A program made the position numbers and the translations under genes. Below are positions 55,843 through 64,000 of a stretch of DNA of 64,000 nt, in pieces. Position 1 is the stretch's first letter, and every line of letters starts with the position of its first letter. Source of the DNA: Chromohalobacter canadensis (GTDB lineage Bacteria; Pseudomonadota; Gammaproteobacteria; Pseudomonadales; Halomonadaceae); NCBI RefSeq assembly GCF_029544075.1, contig NZ_JAJQJH010000005.1, forward strand, positions 1-64,000, written 5' to 3'. The notes below the pieces were generated by a model. That model was not told where the DNA came from and did not search any database. It saw only the letters and a list, made by a program, of their open reading frames with translations.

Positions 55843-58599
55843 ATGTCACTAAGGCTGCGCTTGCTGCTTTTATTGCTGGGTTTGCCACTGAGCGTGGGAA
55901 TCGCCTATGGGACGTATGACATCTATGCCGAACGGCAGGAGGCGCGTGAGGCGCTCATCACACGCATCGCCGATGTCACCACGACGCTGGCGCCGGCCTT
56001 CACGCTGGCACTCGATGAAGCGCGTGACGAACATCTTCGCCAGCTAGCCCAACGCCTGCTGGATATCGATGAGGTCGACGCCGTCAGCATTCGCGACGGC
56101 GATGGCGAGGCCGTGCTCAGCCTCGGCGAAACGCAGCACGCCCCCGACCATCCGATGCCGGCCCAGAGTACATTGCAGGAGCACGCGCAACGCTGGCGCT
56201 GGCTGCAACCCTTGGGCACGGTCAACACGGACCAGGATGCGGCGGATGCGACCACGGCTTACTGGCTCGATGTCGATCTGGGTACTACGGCGCTGACGCT
56301 AGCCTTTTATCGCCAGCTAGCCGGCCACGGCATGGCCGGATTGGTGCTAGGCCTGCTGCTGTTCCTGCTTGCCTACCCGCTGAGCCGCCGTCTGACCAGG
56401 CCGTTGCAACAGCAGGTCGACCTGCTCGAACGCCTCAACGGCGGCGATTACAGCGCCCGTCTTTCGCCTCGTGGCGCGCGTGAACTGACCACACTGGGGC
56501 ACCAGATCAATGCCCTGGGCGATCACATGATGCGCCTGCGCGAGGATACCCAGGCACAAATCGACCAGACGACCTTCGACCTGCGCGAGTCGATGGAAAC
56601 CATCGAGGTCAAGAACATCGAACTCGACATGGCCCACCGCCGCGCGTTGGAAGCCAACCGCATCAAGTCCCAGTTTCTAGCCAACATAAGCCATGAAATT
56701 CGCACGCCACTCAACGGCATAATCGGGTTTTGCCAACTTCTCGGACGCAGCGCCCTGGACAGTCGCCAGCGCGAATGGCTCGAACAGGTACAAACCGCCT
56801 CGGATAACCTGCTTTCGCTGATCAGCGATGTGCTGGATTTCTCCAAGATCGAGGCCGGTAAGCTCGAGCTGGAAACCGTGCCGGTGGACATGGTGGCCTT
56901 GGTCGACGAAGTGCTTGGCCTACAGGCTCCCAACGCGCAGCGCAAGAGCCTGCACCTGCTGGGCCTGGTCTACGATGATGTGCCCGACCAACTGCTCGGC
57001 GATCCATTGCGCATCAAGCAGGTGCTCACCAACCTGGTCAACAACGCCGTCAAGTTTACCGAGCGCGGCGAGATCATCGTCCGTGTCATGCTCGATGACC
57101 TCAATGCCACCAGCACCAAGCTGCGCATCAGCGTCCGTGACACCGGGATCGGCCTCGACCTGGCGAGTCGTGAGCGACTTTTTCAGGCCTTCAGCCAAGG
57201 CGATGCCAGCCGCTCGCGCAAATACGGCGGCACCGGGTTGGGGCTGATGATCAGCAAGCGCTTGGTGGAGCAGATGGGCGGTGAGATCGACGTGGAAAGC
57301 GAAAGCGGCGAAGGCACGACCTTCACGTTTTCGTTGACGCTGATCGCCACGCAACAGCGCGAGCGCCTTCCCGAATTGAACCTGGGTGGCTATCGCGTCG
57401 GCTTGTTCGAAGCCCACTCCGCGAGTCGGCGAGCCTTCACGCATCTGCTCGAGCGCTGGGATGCCCGCGTCGTGTCGCTGCCCTCGCGGGACGCCTGCAC
57501 GAACTCACCGCCAGAGATCGATCTATTGGTGCTGGGGCTGACCCAGGACGACCTGCGCCCCAGAGAACTCACTGCCTGGCATGAGGTGTTGGATCATTGC
57601 GCATGCCCGGGACTACTGCTGGTTAATGCCGATCCCTTCGAGCTTCCCGACCTGACGCTTCCCCACGGCGGCGACATCACCACCAAGCCGGTCTCGCGAC
57701 GCGGGCTGGGTAATGCCATCAACGCCTTGCTGACGAGCGAAGGCGAGACGGCGCGCGCCACGGTGGAGGCGTCATCATCCACGCCGGCCGGCAAGGTGCT
57801 GGTGGTCGATGACACGCCTTCCAACCGCTTGCTGGTCAAGGAGCTGTTGCAGGACCGCGGCTTGACGCCGCTACTCGCGGGCAGCGGCGAGGAAGCGCTG
57901 GCTATGGCGCATGGGGAGTCCATATCACTGGTATTGATGGACATCCAGATGCCCGGCATGAACGGCGTGGACACCATGAAAGCGCTCCGCGCGCTTGATG
58001 ACGACTGGCAGCGGCGTCCCATCGTGGCGCTAACTGCGCACGCTCTCGAAGAGGAACGCCAGCAGTTGCTACGCGATGGCATGAGCGATTGTTTGATCAA
58101 GCCGATCCGCGAGTCGGCGCTGGATACCCTGCTCAAGCGCTACCTGGGCGAGGCCGTCCATTCCACTTACGACTCTCGCCCCAAGGCGCTGCCCTCGCCA
58201 TCACCCGACCAGGCACCGACGCAAGAAGTCCAGGACGAGACCGCTGGAGACGAATTACCGGTGGTCGACATGCAGCTTGGCATGCGCATGGCCGGAGGGC
58301 GCGAAGCACTGGCACACGACATGCTCACCCTGCTTTTCGAGCATTTGGATGAATCCGAACAGTCGATTCACACCGCTTGGGTTGCCCAGGACGCTGAGGC
58401 TTTCCATGAGCAGATCCACCGCCTCAATGGCGCCTGTCGCTACTGCGGCGTGCCACAATTGGCCTTGTTGGCGGAGACGCTGGAAACCCGCCTCAAGGCC
58501 CAGGGGCTCGAAGCCTGCCAGGGACTCTACGCTACGCTTCAGACCGCAATCACGCGGCTACGCGAGTGGCAGGCCCAGAACTGGCAGACCGAGGCCTGA
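55843..58599 (+). CDS. barA: BarA/GacS-type hybrid sensor histidine kinase
   Basis: 918 residues from the ATG at 55843 (GGGAGCGG upstream). Transmembrane helices at about 5-25 and 160-182 flank a periplasmic domain; HAMP (about 183-237), HisKA with NISHEIRTPLNG (His284), HATPase_c (GTGLGLMISKRLVEQMGG), a degenerate receiver region, a receiver domain (VLVVDDTPSN; phospho-Asp700 in LVLMDIQMPG) and a C-terminal Hpt domain (His859 in HRLNGACRYCGVP) follow. This tripartite form phosphorylates UvrY/GacA, which activates CsrB/Rsm RNAs. One such RNA is predicted at 39566. The cysM-rlmD-relA-mazG context equals that of Pseudomonas gacS. Confidence 0.94.
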   Translation: MSLRLRLLLLLLGLPLSVGIAYGTYDIYAERQEAREALITRIADVTTTLAPAFTLALDEARDEHLRQLAQRLLDIDEVDAVSIRDGDGEAVLSLGETQHAPDHPMPAQSTLQEHAQRWRWLQPLGTVNTDQDAADATTAYWLDVDLGTTALTLAFYRQLAGHGMAGLVLGLLLFLLAYPLSRRLTRPLQQQVDLLERLNGGDYSARLSPRGARELTTLGHQINALGDHMMRLREDTQAQIDQTTFDLRESMETIEVKNIELDMAHRRALEANRIKSQFLANISHEIRTPLNGIIGFCQLLGRSALDSRQREWLEQVQTASDNLLSLISDVLDFSKIEAGKLELETVPVDMVALVDEVLGLQAPNAQRKSLHLLGLVYDDVPDQLLGDPLRIKQVLTNLVNNAVKFTERGEIIVRVMLDDLNATSTKLRISVRDTGIGLDLASRERLFQAFSQGDASRSRKYGGTGLGLMISKRLVEQMGGEIDVESESGEGTTFTFSLTLIATQQRERLPELNLGGYRVGLFEAHSASRRAFTHLLERWDARVVSLPSRDACTNSPPEIDLLVLGLTQDDLRPRELTAWHEVLDHCACPGLLLVNADPFELPDLTLPHGGDITTKPVSRRGLGNAINALLTSEGETARATVEASSSTPAGKVLVVDDTPSNRLLVKELLQDRGLTPLLAGSGEEALAMAHGESISLVLMDIQMPGMNGVDTMKALRALDDDWQRRPIVALTAHALEEERQQLLRDGMSDCLIKPIRESALDTLLKRYLGEAVHSTYDSRPKALPSPSPDQAPTQEVQDETAGDELPVVDMQLGMRMAGGREALAHDMLTLLFEHLDESEQSIHTAWVAQDAEAFHEQIHRLNGACRYCGVPQLALLAETLETRLKAQGLEACQGLYATLQTAITRLREWQAQNWQTEA

Positions 58600-58610
58600 G
58601 GAACGCAGGA

Positions 58611-59438
58611 TCAATCGCCGCCACACTCGCCGTTATCGTCATGATCGTGGTCGTCCTCATGCTCATGACCGTGCTCGTGGGCATCGAGCTGTGCCATGAC
58701 CCCGGCTTCCTGCCCGGCAATAGCGAGGCGCTTCATGTCCGCCACGGCCTCTTTGAGGCCCACGAACAGCGCTCGCGCGATAATGGCATGCCCGATATTC
58801 AATTCGTGAATGCCGGGGATCGCGGCAATCGCCTCGACGTTGTGGTAATGCAGTCCGTGACCGGCGTTGACCGTCAGCCCCAGCTCGAACGCCATCTCGG
58901 CCGCCGCCACCAGGCGCTGGTACTCGATACGCTGTGCTTCGCCACTGGCCTCGGCATATGCCCCGGTATGCAGCTCGACGGTCGGCGCGCCCAGCTCGAA
59001 CGCGGCCTGGATCTGAGCGGGCTCAGGATCGATGAACAACGACACCTCGCAGTTCACCGCGGCCAGACGCCGGCAGGCCTCACCCACGCGCTCGCAAGCG
59101 CCCACGACATCGAGCCCGCCTTCGGTGGTGAGTTCTTCGCGCTGCTCGGGCACCAGGCAAACGTTGGCGGGACGTAACGCCTCGGCAAAGGTGATCATCT
59201 CCTCGGTCACAGCCATTTCCAGGTTCATGCGCGTGGCCAGCGTTTCGGCAAGCACGCGCACGTCGCGCTCCTGAATATGGCGGCGATCCTCACGCAGATG
59301 CAGGGTAATGCCATCAGCGCCGGCTTCTTCGGCCAGCATGGCGGCCTGCACGGGATCCGGATAGCGTGTCCCCCGCGCCTGACGCAGCGTGGCGATATGA
59401 TCAATATTGACGCCCAATAGGATACGTGGCGGATGCAT
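58611..59438 (-). CDS. pdxJ: Pyridoxine 5'-phosphate synthase with His/Asp-rich tail
   Basis: 275 residues; the E. coli enzyme has 243. Core motifs [33 protein letters not shown] and [12 protein letters not shown] are intact, so condensation of 1-deoxyxylulose 5-phosphate with 3-amino-2-oxopropyl phosphate should proceed. Following the normal end (about residue 242) is an extension with [19 protein letters not shown] ending ECGGD, a probable metal-binding tail. AAAGGA ribosome site. It is the last gene of the lepA-pdxJ unit. Confidence 0.95.
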   Translation of the reverse strand: MHPPRILLGVNIDHIATLRQARGTRYPDPVQAAMLAEEAGADGITLHLREDRRHIQERDVRVLAETLATRMNLEMAVTEEMITFAEALRPANVCLVPEQREELTTEGGLDVVGACERVGEACRRLAAVNCEVSLFIDPEPAQIQAAFELGAPTVELHTGAYAEASGEAQRIEYQRLVAAAEMAFELGLTVNAGHGLHYHNVEAIAAIPGIHELNIGHAIIARALFVGLKEAVADMKRLAIAGQEAGVMAQLDAHEHGHEHEDDHDHDDNGECGGD

Positions 59439-59489
59439 GGCGATGTCCTTTCAATAAGAAGTTGGAATAATAAGAGGATGAAATGGTCG

Positions 59490-60206
59490 TCAGGAGGTGC
59501 GTCGACGCTCGGCCAGTCGCCGCATCAACTCTCGCGAGCGCAAGGGGCGCTCGCCCAATAAGGGCGCCAATGCCGAACGCGTGACATGCTTGGCAACACC
59601 TGCCAGGCCTGGCGCCTCCCAGTCACCCCGCGCCAACCACTTGAGGCTGCGACCGTCGATGCCTCCCTGTCCGGGGGCGACGGCGCGAAAGCAATGACGC
59701 TCGGCGTGATACAGATAATGCGTATAGGCGTCCAGCGGGGCATCGTGCTCATCGACGAAACGCGGTGCCATGTCGAGGCTCTCCAGGAGGGTAATTTCCA
59801 GGCGTCTCAACGCTCCCGCTCGCTTGGCCGGCGATGGCAAGGCTTCGAGCGTCAGCGCGTAATGCGAAAACACCTCGCCCACCGGATACTCCAGCGGCAA
59901 TACCCGCGTCATGAGCTCGTTGGCGTAAAACCCGCACAGTAACCCTTCGCCGGCCAGCAGGGCCGTACTGCCCTGGCTTTCGAGCAGTCGCAAACGCTTG
60001 AGCTCGCCATTCCCGCTCCAGGTGACGTGCAAGGGGGAATATGGCTGCAGAATCCCGCGCGCCTTGCTGCCACCACGTTGCACGCCTTGGGCTACGGCAC
60101 GCACTCGCCCCTGTGTGAGCGTCAGCAATTCGACGATGGCGCTGGTCTCACGGTAGGGACGTTTGTGCAGTAAAAAGGCCGGTTCAGGCGTCATCGCGGC
60201 ATCCAT
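59490..60206 (-). CDS. recO: DNA repair protein RecO
   Basis: About 238 residues. N-terminal OB fold beginning PAFLLHKRPYRETSAIVELLT and VRAVAQGVQRGGSKARG; helical C-terminal domain with FYANELMTRVLP. RecO loads RecA on SSB-coated DNA with RecR. The zinc-finger cysteines present in some RecO proteins are absent, as in other gammaproteobacteria. The start is the ATG at 60206 (AAGG upstream) or the one at 60194. 18 bases separate it from era. Confidence 0.92.
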   Translation of the reverse strand: MDAAMTPEPAFLLHKRPYRETSAIVELLTLTQGRVRAVAQGVQRGGSKARGILQPYSPLHVTWSGNGELKRLRLLESQGSTALLAGEGLLCGFYANELMTRVLPLEYPVGEVFSHYALTLEALPSPAKRAGALRRLEITLLESLDMAPRFVDEHDAPLDAYTHYLYHAERHCFRAVAPGQGGIDGRSLKWLARGDWEAPGLAGVAKHVTRSALAPLLGERPLRSRELMRRLAERRRTS

Positions 60207-60224
60207 GCGCCTTGGCAAGCGCCA

Positions 60225-61124
60225 TCAGTCGAGATCGTAACCCAAGCTCTTCAGGGCGCGATCATCGTCGGACCACCCTCGCTTGACCTTCACCCACAGG
60301 TTGAGCATCACCTTGGCATCGAAAGCCCGTTCCATTTCCAGACGGGCCTCGCGGCCGATGTTCTTGATCCGCTCGCCCTGATCGCCGATCAGAATCTTCT
60401 TCTGCCCCTGGCGCTCGACCAGAATCAAGGCACTGATGTGCAACGTCTTGCCATCATCCTTGAATTCCTCGATCTCGACGGTCATCTGATACGGCAGTTC
60501 GTCGCCGAGCTGGCGCATGACCTTCTCGCGCACCAACTCGGCAGCCAGGAAACGCTGACTCTTGTTAGTGACCTGATCCTCGGAGAAGTAATGCACGCTT
60601 TCCGGCAAGCGCTGGGCGACTTCGGCTTCAAGCTCAGGCACGTTGGTGCCGTTCTTGGCCGAGAGAGGCACTACGGCCGCGAACTCGCGCTTCTTGCTGA
60701 TGCTATCCAGCCACGGCAGCAGACTGCTCTTGTCCTCGAGCCAGTCGACCTTGTTGACGGCTAGAATCACCGGTGCCGGCACGTTGCTGAGCTTCTCGAG
60801 CACCACGTCGTCTTCCTCGGTCCACTTGGTGCGGTCGACGATGAAGATCACGCAGTCGATATCACGCAGGGCGTGCGTGGCTGCCTGATTCATGAAGCGG
60901 TTGATCGCCTTGTTACGATCCCGCGACTGAATGTGCATACCCGGTGTGTCGACGTAGATGAACTGGGTGTCTTCCTCGGTCTTGATGCCCATCACCTGGT
61001 GACGCGTCGTTTGCGGACGCCGCGAGGTGATCGAGACCTTCTGCCCGAGAATCCGGTTCATCAGTGTCGATTTACCGACATTGGGGCGGCCAACGATGGC
61101 CACGAAACCACAGTGTTGCGTCAT
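60225..61124 (-). CDS. era: GTPase Era
   Basis: 299 residues, standard length. G1 [13 protein letters not shown]2/switch [14 protein letters not shown]3 DTPGMH, G4 NKVD and G5 SAKNG are all in place; the C-terminal KH domain has [21 protein letters not shown]. Era binds the 3' end of 16S rRNA in 30S maturation. The ATG overlaps the rnc stop (ATGA). Confidence 0.97.
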   Translation of the reverse strand: MTQHCGFVAIVGRPNVGKSTLMNRILGQKVSITSRRPQTTRHQVMGIKTEEDTQFIYVDTPGMHIQSRDRNKAINRFMNQAATHALRDIDCVIFIVDRTKWTEEDDVVLEKLSNVPAPVILAVNKVDWLEDKSSLLPWLDSISKKREFAAVVPLSAKNGTNVPELEAEVAQRLPESVHYFSEDQVTNKSQRFLAAELVREKVMRQLGDELPYQMTVEIEEFKDDGKTLHISALILVERQGQKKILIGDQGERIKNIGREARLEMERAFDAKVMLNLWVKVKRGWSDDDRALKSLGYDLD

Positions 61125-61858
61125 GCGTGTCTGCTCTGGGAAGGTTCGAGTATTTCCAGCGCCTTTTCGGCGGCTTGCTGTTCGGCGTGGCGACGGCTGG
61201 AGCCGACGCCCAGCATATGATCCTCAAGCATCTCTACATGACACTCGATGGTAAAGACCTGCGCGTGCGCTTCGCCTTCGACCGAGACCACTTCATAGCG
61301 CGGTAACGCCGATTGCCGAGATTGCAAAAATTCCTGCAGGCGCGTCTTGGGGTCTTTCTGGTTGTCCTGTAGATCGAGCGCTTCCAGGCGCGTTGCGTAC
61401 CATGACAGCACCCGCGCCTTGGCGACGTCCATGCCCGCATCGAGATAGATGGCACCGATCAGCGCTTCTACGCCATCGGCGAGAATCGAGTCACGCCGGT
61501 AACCACCGCTTTTCATCTCGCCGGAGCCGAGTCGCAGGCATTCGCCCAACTCGAACTCGCGCGCCAGCTCGGCCAGGGTCTGCCCTTTCACCAAGCGCGC
61601 GCGCAAACGCGACAACTGACCTTCTCGCGCTTGGGGAAAGCGCTGGAAAAGCGCTTCGCCGATCACGAAGTTGACGATGGAGTCACCCAAAAATTCCAGG
61701 CGCTCGTTATTCTTACCTCCATAGCTACGATGGGTCACCGCCAACTCAAGCCGCGCGGTATCACGAAACTGGTAACCGATTCGTTTACTGAGGGTGTGCA
61801 AAGGGCTACTCACGACACTGCCTTTTTCATCTGTTCTGGGTGAAGCGGCGGAGAGCAT
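61121..61858 (-). CDS. rnc: Ribonuclease III
   Basis: 245 residues. Endonuclease domain with signature [15 protein letters not shown] and second catalytic cluster [18 protein letters not shown]-terminal dsRNA-binding domain ([12 protein letters not shown] to [14 protein letters not shown]). The ATG at 61858 is preceded by GGGGGAGAG; a GTG at 61813 ([13 protein letters not shown]) would give the commonest N-terminus and is a real alternative. The start codon and ribosome site lie in a perfect hairpin (61850-61866). Confidence 0.94.
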   Translation of the reverse strand: MLSAASPRTDEKGSVVSSPLHTLSKRIGYQFRDTARLELAVTHRSYGGKNNERLEFLGDSIVNFVIGEALFQRFPQAREGQLSRLRARLVKGQTLAELAREFELGECLRLGSGEMKSGGYRRDSILADGVEALIGAIYLDAGMDVAKARVLSWYATRLEALDLQDNQKDPKTRLQEFLQSRQSALPRYEVVSVEGEAHAQVFTIECHVEMLEDHMLGVGSSRRHAEQQAAEKALEILEPSQSRHA

Positions 61859-61866
61859 GGCTCTCC
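61850..61866 (-). promoter_or_regulatory. Hairpin over the rnc start codon and ribosome site
   Basis: On the minus strand GGAGAGC-CAT-GCTCTCC: a 7-bp perfect stem whose left arm is the ribosome site and whose loop and right arm hold the ATG. Confidence 0.5.
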
Positions 61867-61894
61867 CCCAGTATGAGTCATTCAAGAGTATGGT

Positions 61895-62698
61895 TCATTC
61901 GATGACTCTGACACTAGAGAAACTCGGCAAGCCGCTATCCCAGTGCATCCACACCGCGAATGCCTTGCCCACGATATTTTCTTCCGGTACGAAGCCCCAG
62001 TAGCGGCTATCGTTGGAATGATCCCGGTTGTCGCCCATCATGAAATAATGGCCGTCCGGCACCACGACCTCGGGCATTTGCGGACCGGGATCGTCGGGAT
62101 TGTTATAAATGGCGTGCGCCACGCCATCCAATTGCTCCTCGAACTGTTGCTCGCCAGGCGCTGCCTTGATGTCGTCGTCCATCACCGATTTGCCGACCGG
62201 CTCATCGTTGACGTAAAGCTGCTTGTCTTCATAGCGAATGCGGTCCCCCGGCAAGCCGATAACACGCTTGATGAAATCGACTGAGGGATCATCAGGGAAG
62301 CGGAATACCATGACATCGCCACGCTCGGGTTCGCCGAAATCGACGACCTCGGTGTTGATGACGGGTAGCCGCAGCCCGTAGGTGAACTTGTTGACCAGGA
62401 TGAAATCTCCGACCTTGAGTGTCGGACGCATCGAGCCGGAGGGAATCTGAAATGGCTCGACCACGAAACTCCGCAGCACCAACACGATCAGCAGCACGGG
62501 GAAGAAGGAACGCGCATAATCCACCGCCCAGGGTTCCTTGCCCAACTTGTCCCGCGTGGCGGTGTCCAGCCCACCGTCGACTTGCGATTCGGCTTTTTCC
62601 AGACGAGCGCGGCGGGCTCGCCGCCACCATACGATATCAACCAGCCAGACAACGCCGGTGATGGCGACGGCCAACACCAGCAACAACGTAAAATCCAT
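61895..62698 (-). CDS. lepB: Signal peptidase I
   Basis: 267 residues. Two N-terminal membrane helices, then box B IPSGSMRPTLKVGD (nucleophile Ser), box D with DFIKRVIGLPGDRI (general-base Lys) and box E GDNRDHSNDSRYWGFVP. It cleaves Sec and Tat signal peptides at the periplasmic face. It lies 12 bases after lepA and 37 before the rnc start, the standard order. Confidence 0.96.
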   Translation of the reverse strand: MDFTLLLVLAVAITGVVWLVDIVWWRRARRARLEKAESQVDGGLDTATRDKLGKEPWAVDYARSFFPVLLIVLVLRSFVVEPFQIPSGSMRPTLKVGDFILVNKFTYGLRLPVINTEVVDFGEPERGDVMVFRFPDDPSVDFIKRVIGLPGDRIRYEDKQLYVNDEPVGKSVMDDDIKAAPGEQQFEEQLDGVAHAIYNNPDDPGPQMPEVVVPDGHYFMMGDNRDHSNDSRYWGFVPEENIVGKAFAVWMHWDSGLPSFSSVRVIE

Positions 62699-62709
62699 GG
62701 CTTTGATTC

Positions 62710-64000
62710 CTAATCATTCATCTTGAGGACGGCGAGGAAGGCATCCTGGGGAATTTCCACTTTACCTACCTGCTTCATGCGCTTTTTGCCTGCCTTTTGC
62801 TTTTCGAGCAACTTCCGCTTGCGGGTCACGTCGCCGCCGTAACACTTGGCAGTCACGTTCTTGCGCAATGCCTTGACGGTCGAGCGCGATACGACCTGAC
62901 CGCCCAACGTCGCCTGGATAGCGACATCGAACATTTGTCGCGGAATCAGCTCTTTCATCTTTTCCACCAACGCGCGCCCACGCGGATGGGCATGATCGCG
63001 GTGCACGATGGTGGCGAGCGCGTCGACGCGGTCACCGTTGATCAATACGTCGAGACGCACGAGATTGGCGGCTTCGAAACGCTCGAAGTTGTATTCGAGT
63101 GACGCATAGCCTTTGGAGATCGACTTCAAGCGGTCGAAGAAGTCCATCACCACTTCGCTCATCGGCAATTCGTAGGTGAGCTGAATCTGACTGCCCAGGA
63201 ACAGCATGTCGAGCTGTGTCCCACGACGCTGCTCGCACTCGGTGATGACATTGCCGACGTATTCCTGCGGTACCAGAATGCTGGCACGCACGATGGGCTC
63301 ACGCATCTCTTCGATGTCGGCCATGTCCGGCAATTTGGACGGATTGGACACGTAACGTATCTCACCGTCCTTCATGACCAGCTCGTAGATGACCGTCGGC
63401 GCCGTGGTCAAGAGGTCCAGGTCGTACTCACGCTCGAGACGTTCCTGGATGATCTCCATGTGCAAGGTGCCGAGGAAGCCGACGCGGAAACCGAAGCCTA
63501 ATGCATCGGAATTCTCCGGCTCGTAGCCCAACGACGCATCGTTGAGGGCCAGCTTCTCCAACGCATCGCGGAAGTCTTCGTAATCGTCGGAGCTGACGGG
63601 AAACATGCCCGCATAGACTTGGGGCTTGACCTTCTGGAACCCGGGCAGGCGCGCGACGTCGTCACCCCCTTTGGCATGCACGATGGTGTCCCCTACCGGC
63701 GCGCCGTGGATGTCCTTGATGCCTGCCACGACGAAACCGACTTCACCGGCACGCAGGACGCCGGTTTGCTTGCGCTTGGGCGTGAAGATACCGACTTCGC
63801 TGACCTCCCAGGCCCGCTCGGTGGACTTCATGCGGATCTTGTCCCCCTTCTTGATCGTGCCGTCGAAGAGGCGCACCAGGGAAATCACGCCCAGATAGTT
63901 GTCGAACCACGAATCGACGATCAACGCCTGCAACGGCGCCTCGGGGTCTCCTTTGGGCGGTGGCACGTCACGCACCAGACGCTCGAGCAAGGCTTCCATG
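62710..64000 (-). CDS. lepA: Elongation factor 4 (LepA), 3' part
   Basis: The C-terminal 430 residues are present; the GTPase domain and start lie beyond the right edge. Visible are domain II ([24 protein letters not shown]), EF-G-like domains III and V ([23 protein letters not shown], and [19 protein letters not shown]) and the LepA-specific C-terminal domain ([29 protein letters not shown]). It back-translocates or helps ribosome assembly. First gene of the lepA-lepB-rnc-era-recO-pdxJ unit. Confidence 0.97.
   Translation of the reverse strand, partial: MEALLERLVRDVPPPKGDPEAPLQALIVDSWFDNYLGVISLVRLFDGTIKKGDKIRMKSTERAWEVSEVGIFTPKRKQTGVLRAGEVGFVVAGIKDIHGAPVGDTIVHAKGGDDVARLPGFQKVKPQVYAGMFPVSSDDYEDFRDALEKLALNDASLGYEPENSDALGFGFRVGFLGTLHMEIIQERLEREYDLDLLTTAPTVIYELVMKDGEIRYVSNPSKLPDMADIEEMREPIVRASILVPQEYVGNVITECEQRRGTQLDMLFLGSQIQLTYELPMSEVVMDFFDRLKSISKGYASLEYNFERFEAANLVRLDVLINGDRVDALATIVHRDHAHPRGRALVEKMKELIPRQMFDVAIQATLGGQVVSRSTVKALRKNVTAKCYGGDVTRKRKLLEKQKAGKKRMKQVGKVEIPQDAFLAVLKMND

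Noticed and set aside
1-64000. CRISPR arrays, tRNA or rRNA genes, insertion sequences, prophage genes
   Set aside because: No repeat-spacer pattern, cloverleaf-like CCA-ended segment, transposase motif or phage structural gene was recognised on either strand.

Overview
The window reads as a chromosomal segment of a moderately halophilic gammaproteobacterium, most likely Halomonadaceae (Chromohalobacter/Halomonas type). This is inferred from the overall high GC, the Pseudomonas-like order barA/gacS - cysM - rlmD - relA - mazG, the lepA-lepB-rnc-era-recO-pdxJ operon, an MvaT-type (not enteric H-NS-type) nucleoid protein, and an osmoprotectant-binding-protein relative. No rRNA, tRNA, CRISPR array, phage or intact insertion sequence was seen.

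Layout. (1) 1-14.6 kb: exopolysaccharide region with a polyisoprenyl-phosphate hexose-1-phosphate transferase, a Tat-exported beta-helix protein, a Wzb-like phosphatase, one GT2, two GT4 and two tandem GT92-like glycosyltransferases, a ParB-motif protein, a Wzy/WaaL-type polymerase/ligase and a broken remnant of a second initiating transferase. An oddly ordered (C-lobe then N-lobe) OpuAC-like binding protein sits inside it. No flippase, Wza or Wzc is present. (2) 14.7-20.5 kb: cysQ, a Phd/RelE toxin-antitoxin pair, a CNNM/CorC-type protein, a MOT1-type transporter, an unknown membrane-anchored protein, a cold-shock protein and a small protein resembling only the N-terminal half of MvaT. (3) 20.7-36.0 kb: one long co-directional run on the minus strand holding a collagen-like lipoprotein, a TpsB/FhaC transporter, a Tad/Flp pilus locus (flp, cpaB, cpaC, tadA, B, C, D, DUF3613, tadG, tadE; no tadZ or prepilin peptidase) and a membrane EAL phosphodiesterase. 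This looks like a surface-adhesion island with built-in c-di-GMP control. (4) 36.5-43.1 kb: AraC-type regulator, full-length MvaT, NhaC-type antiporter, a strong candidate CsrB/RsmZ-like small RNA at about 39566-39752, a His-rich small lipoprotein, an outer-membrane porin and a diguanylate cyclase. (5) 43.2-47.5 kb: a near-consensus promoter overlapped by a LexA box drives satD - DUF3307 - amidase; then an XRE-cupin regulator divergent from a BenE-type permease with a perfect 16-bp palindrome between them. (6) 47.5-64 kb: housekeeping genes ppc, mazG, relA, rlmD, cysM, barA/gacS, pdxJ, recO, era, rnc, lepB and the 3' part of lepA.

How the parts connect: BarA/GacS (55.8 kb) is the classical input to CsrB/Rsm RNAs, and such an RNA appears at 39.6 kb. 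EPS synthesis, Tad pili, the EAL and GGDEF proteins, and the MvaT/MvaT-like pair are typical outputs and regulators of the motile-to-sessile switch. The most noteworthy items are the GGA-rich small RNA, the LexA-box-controlled SatD-DUF3307-amidase operon, the MvaT-half protein, the TpsB/collagen-like lipoprotein pair, and the permuted binding protein.
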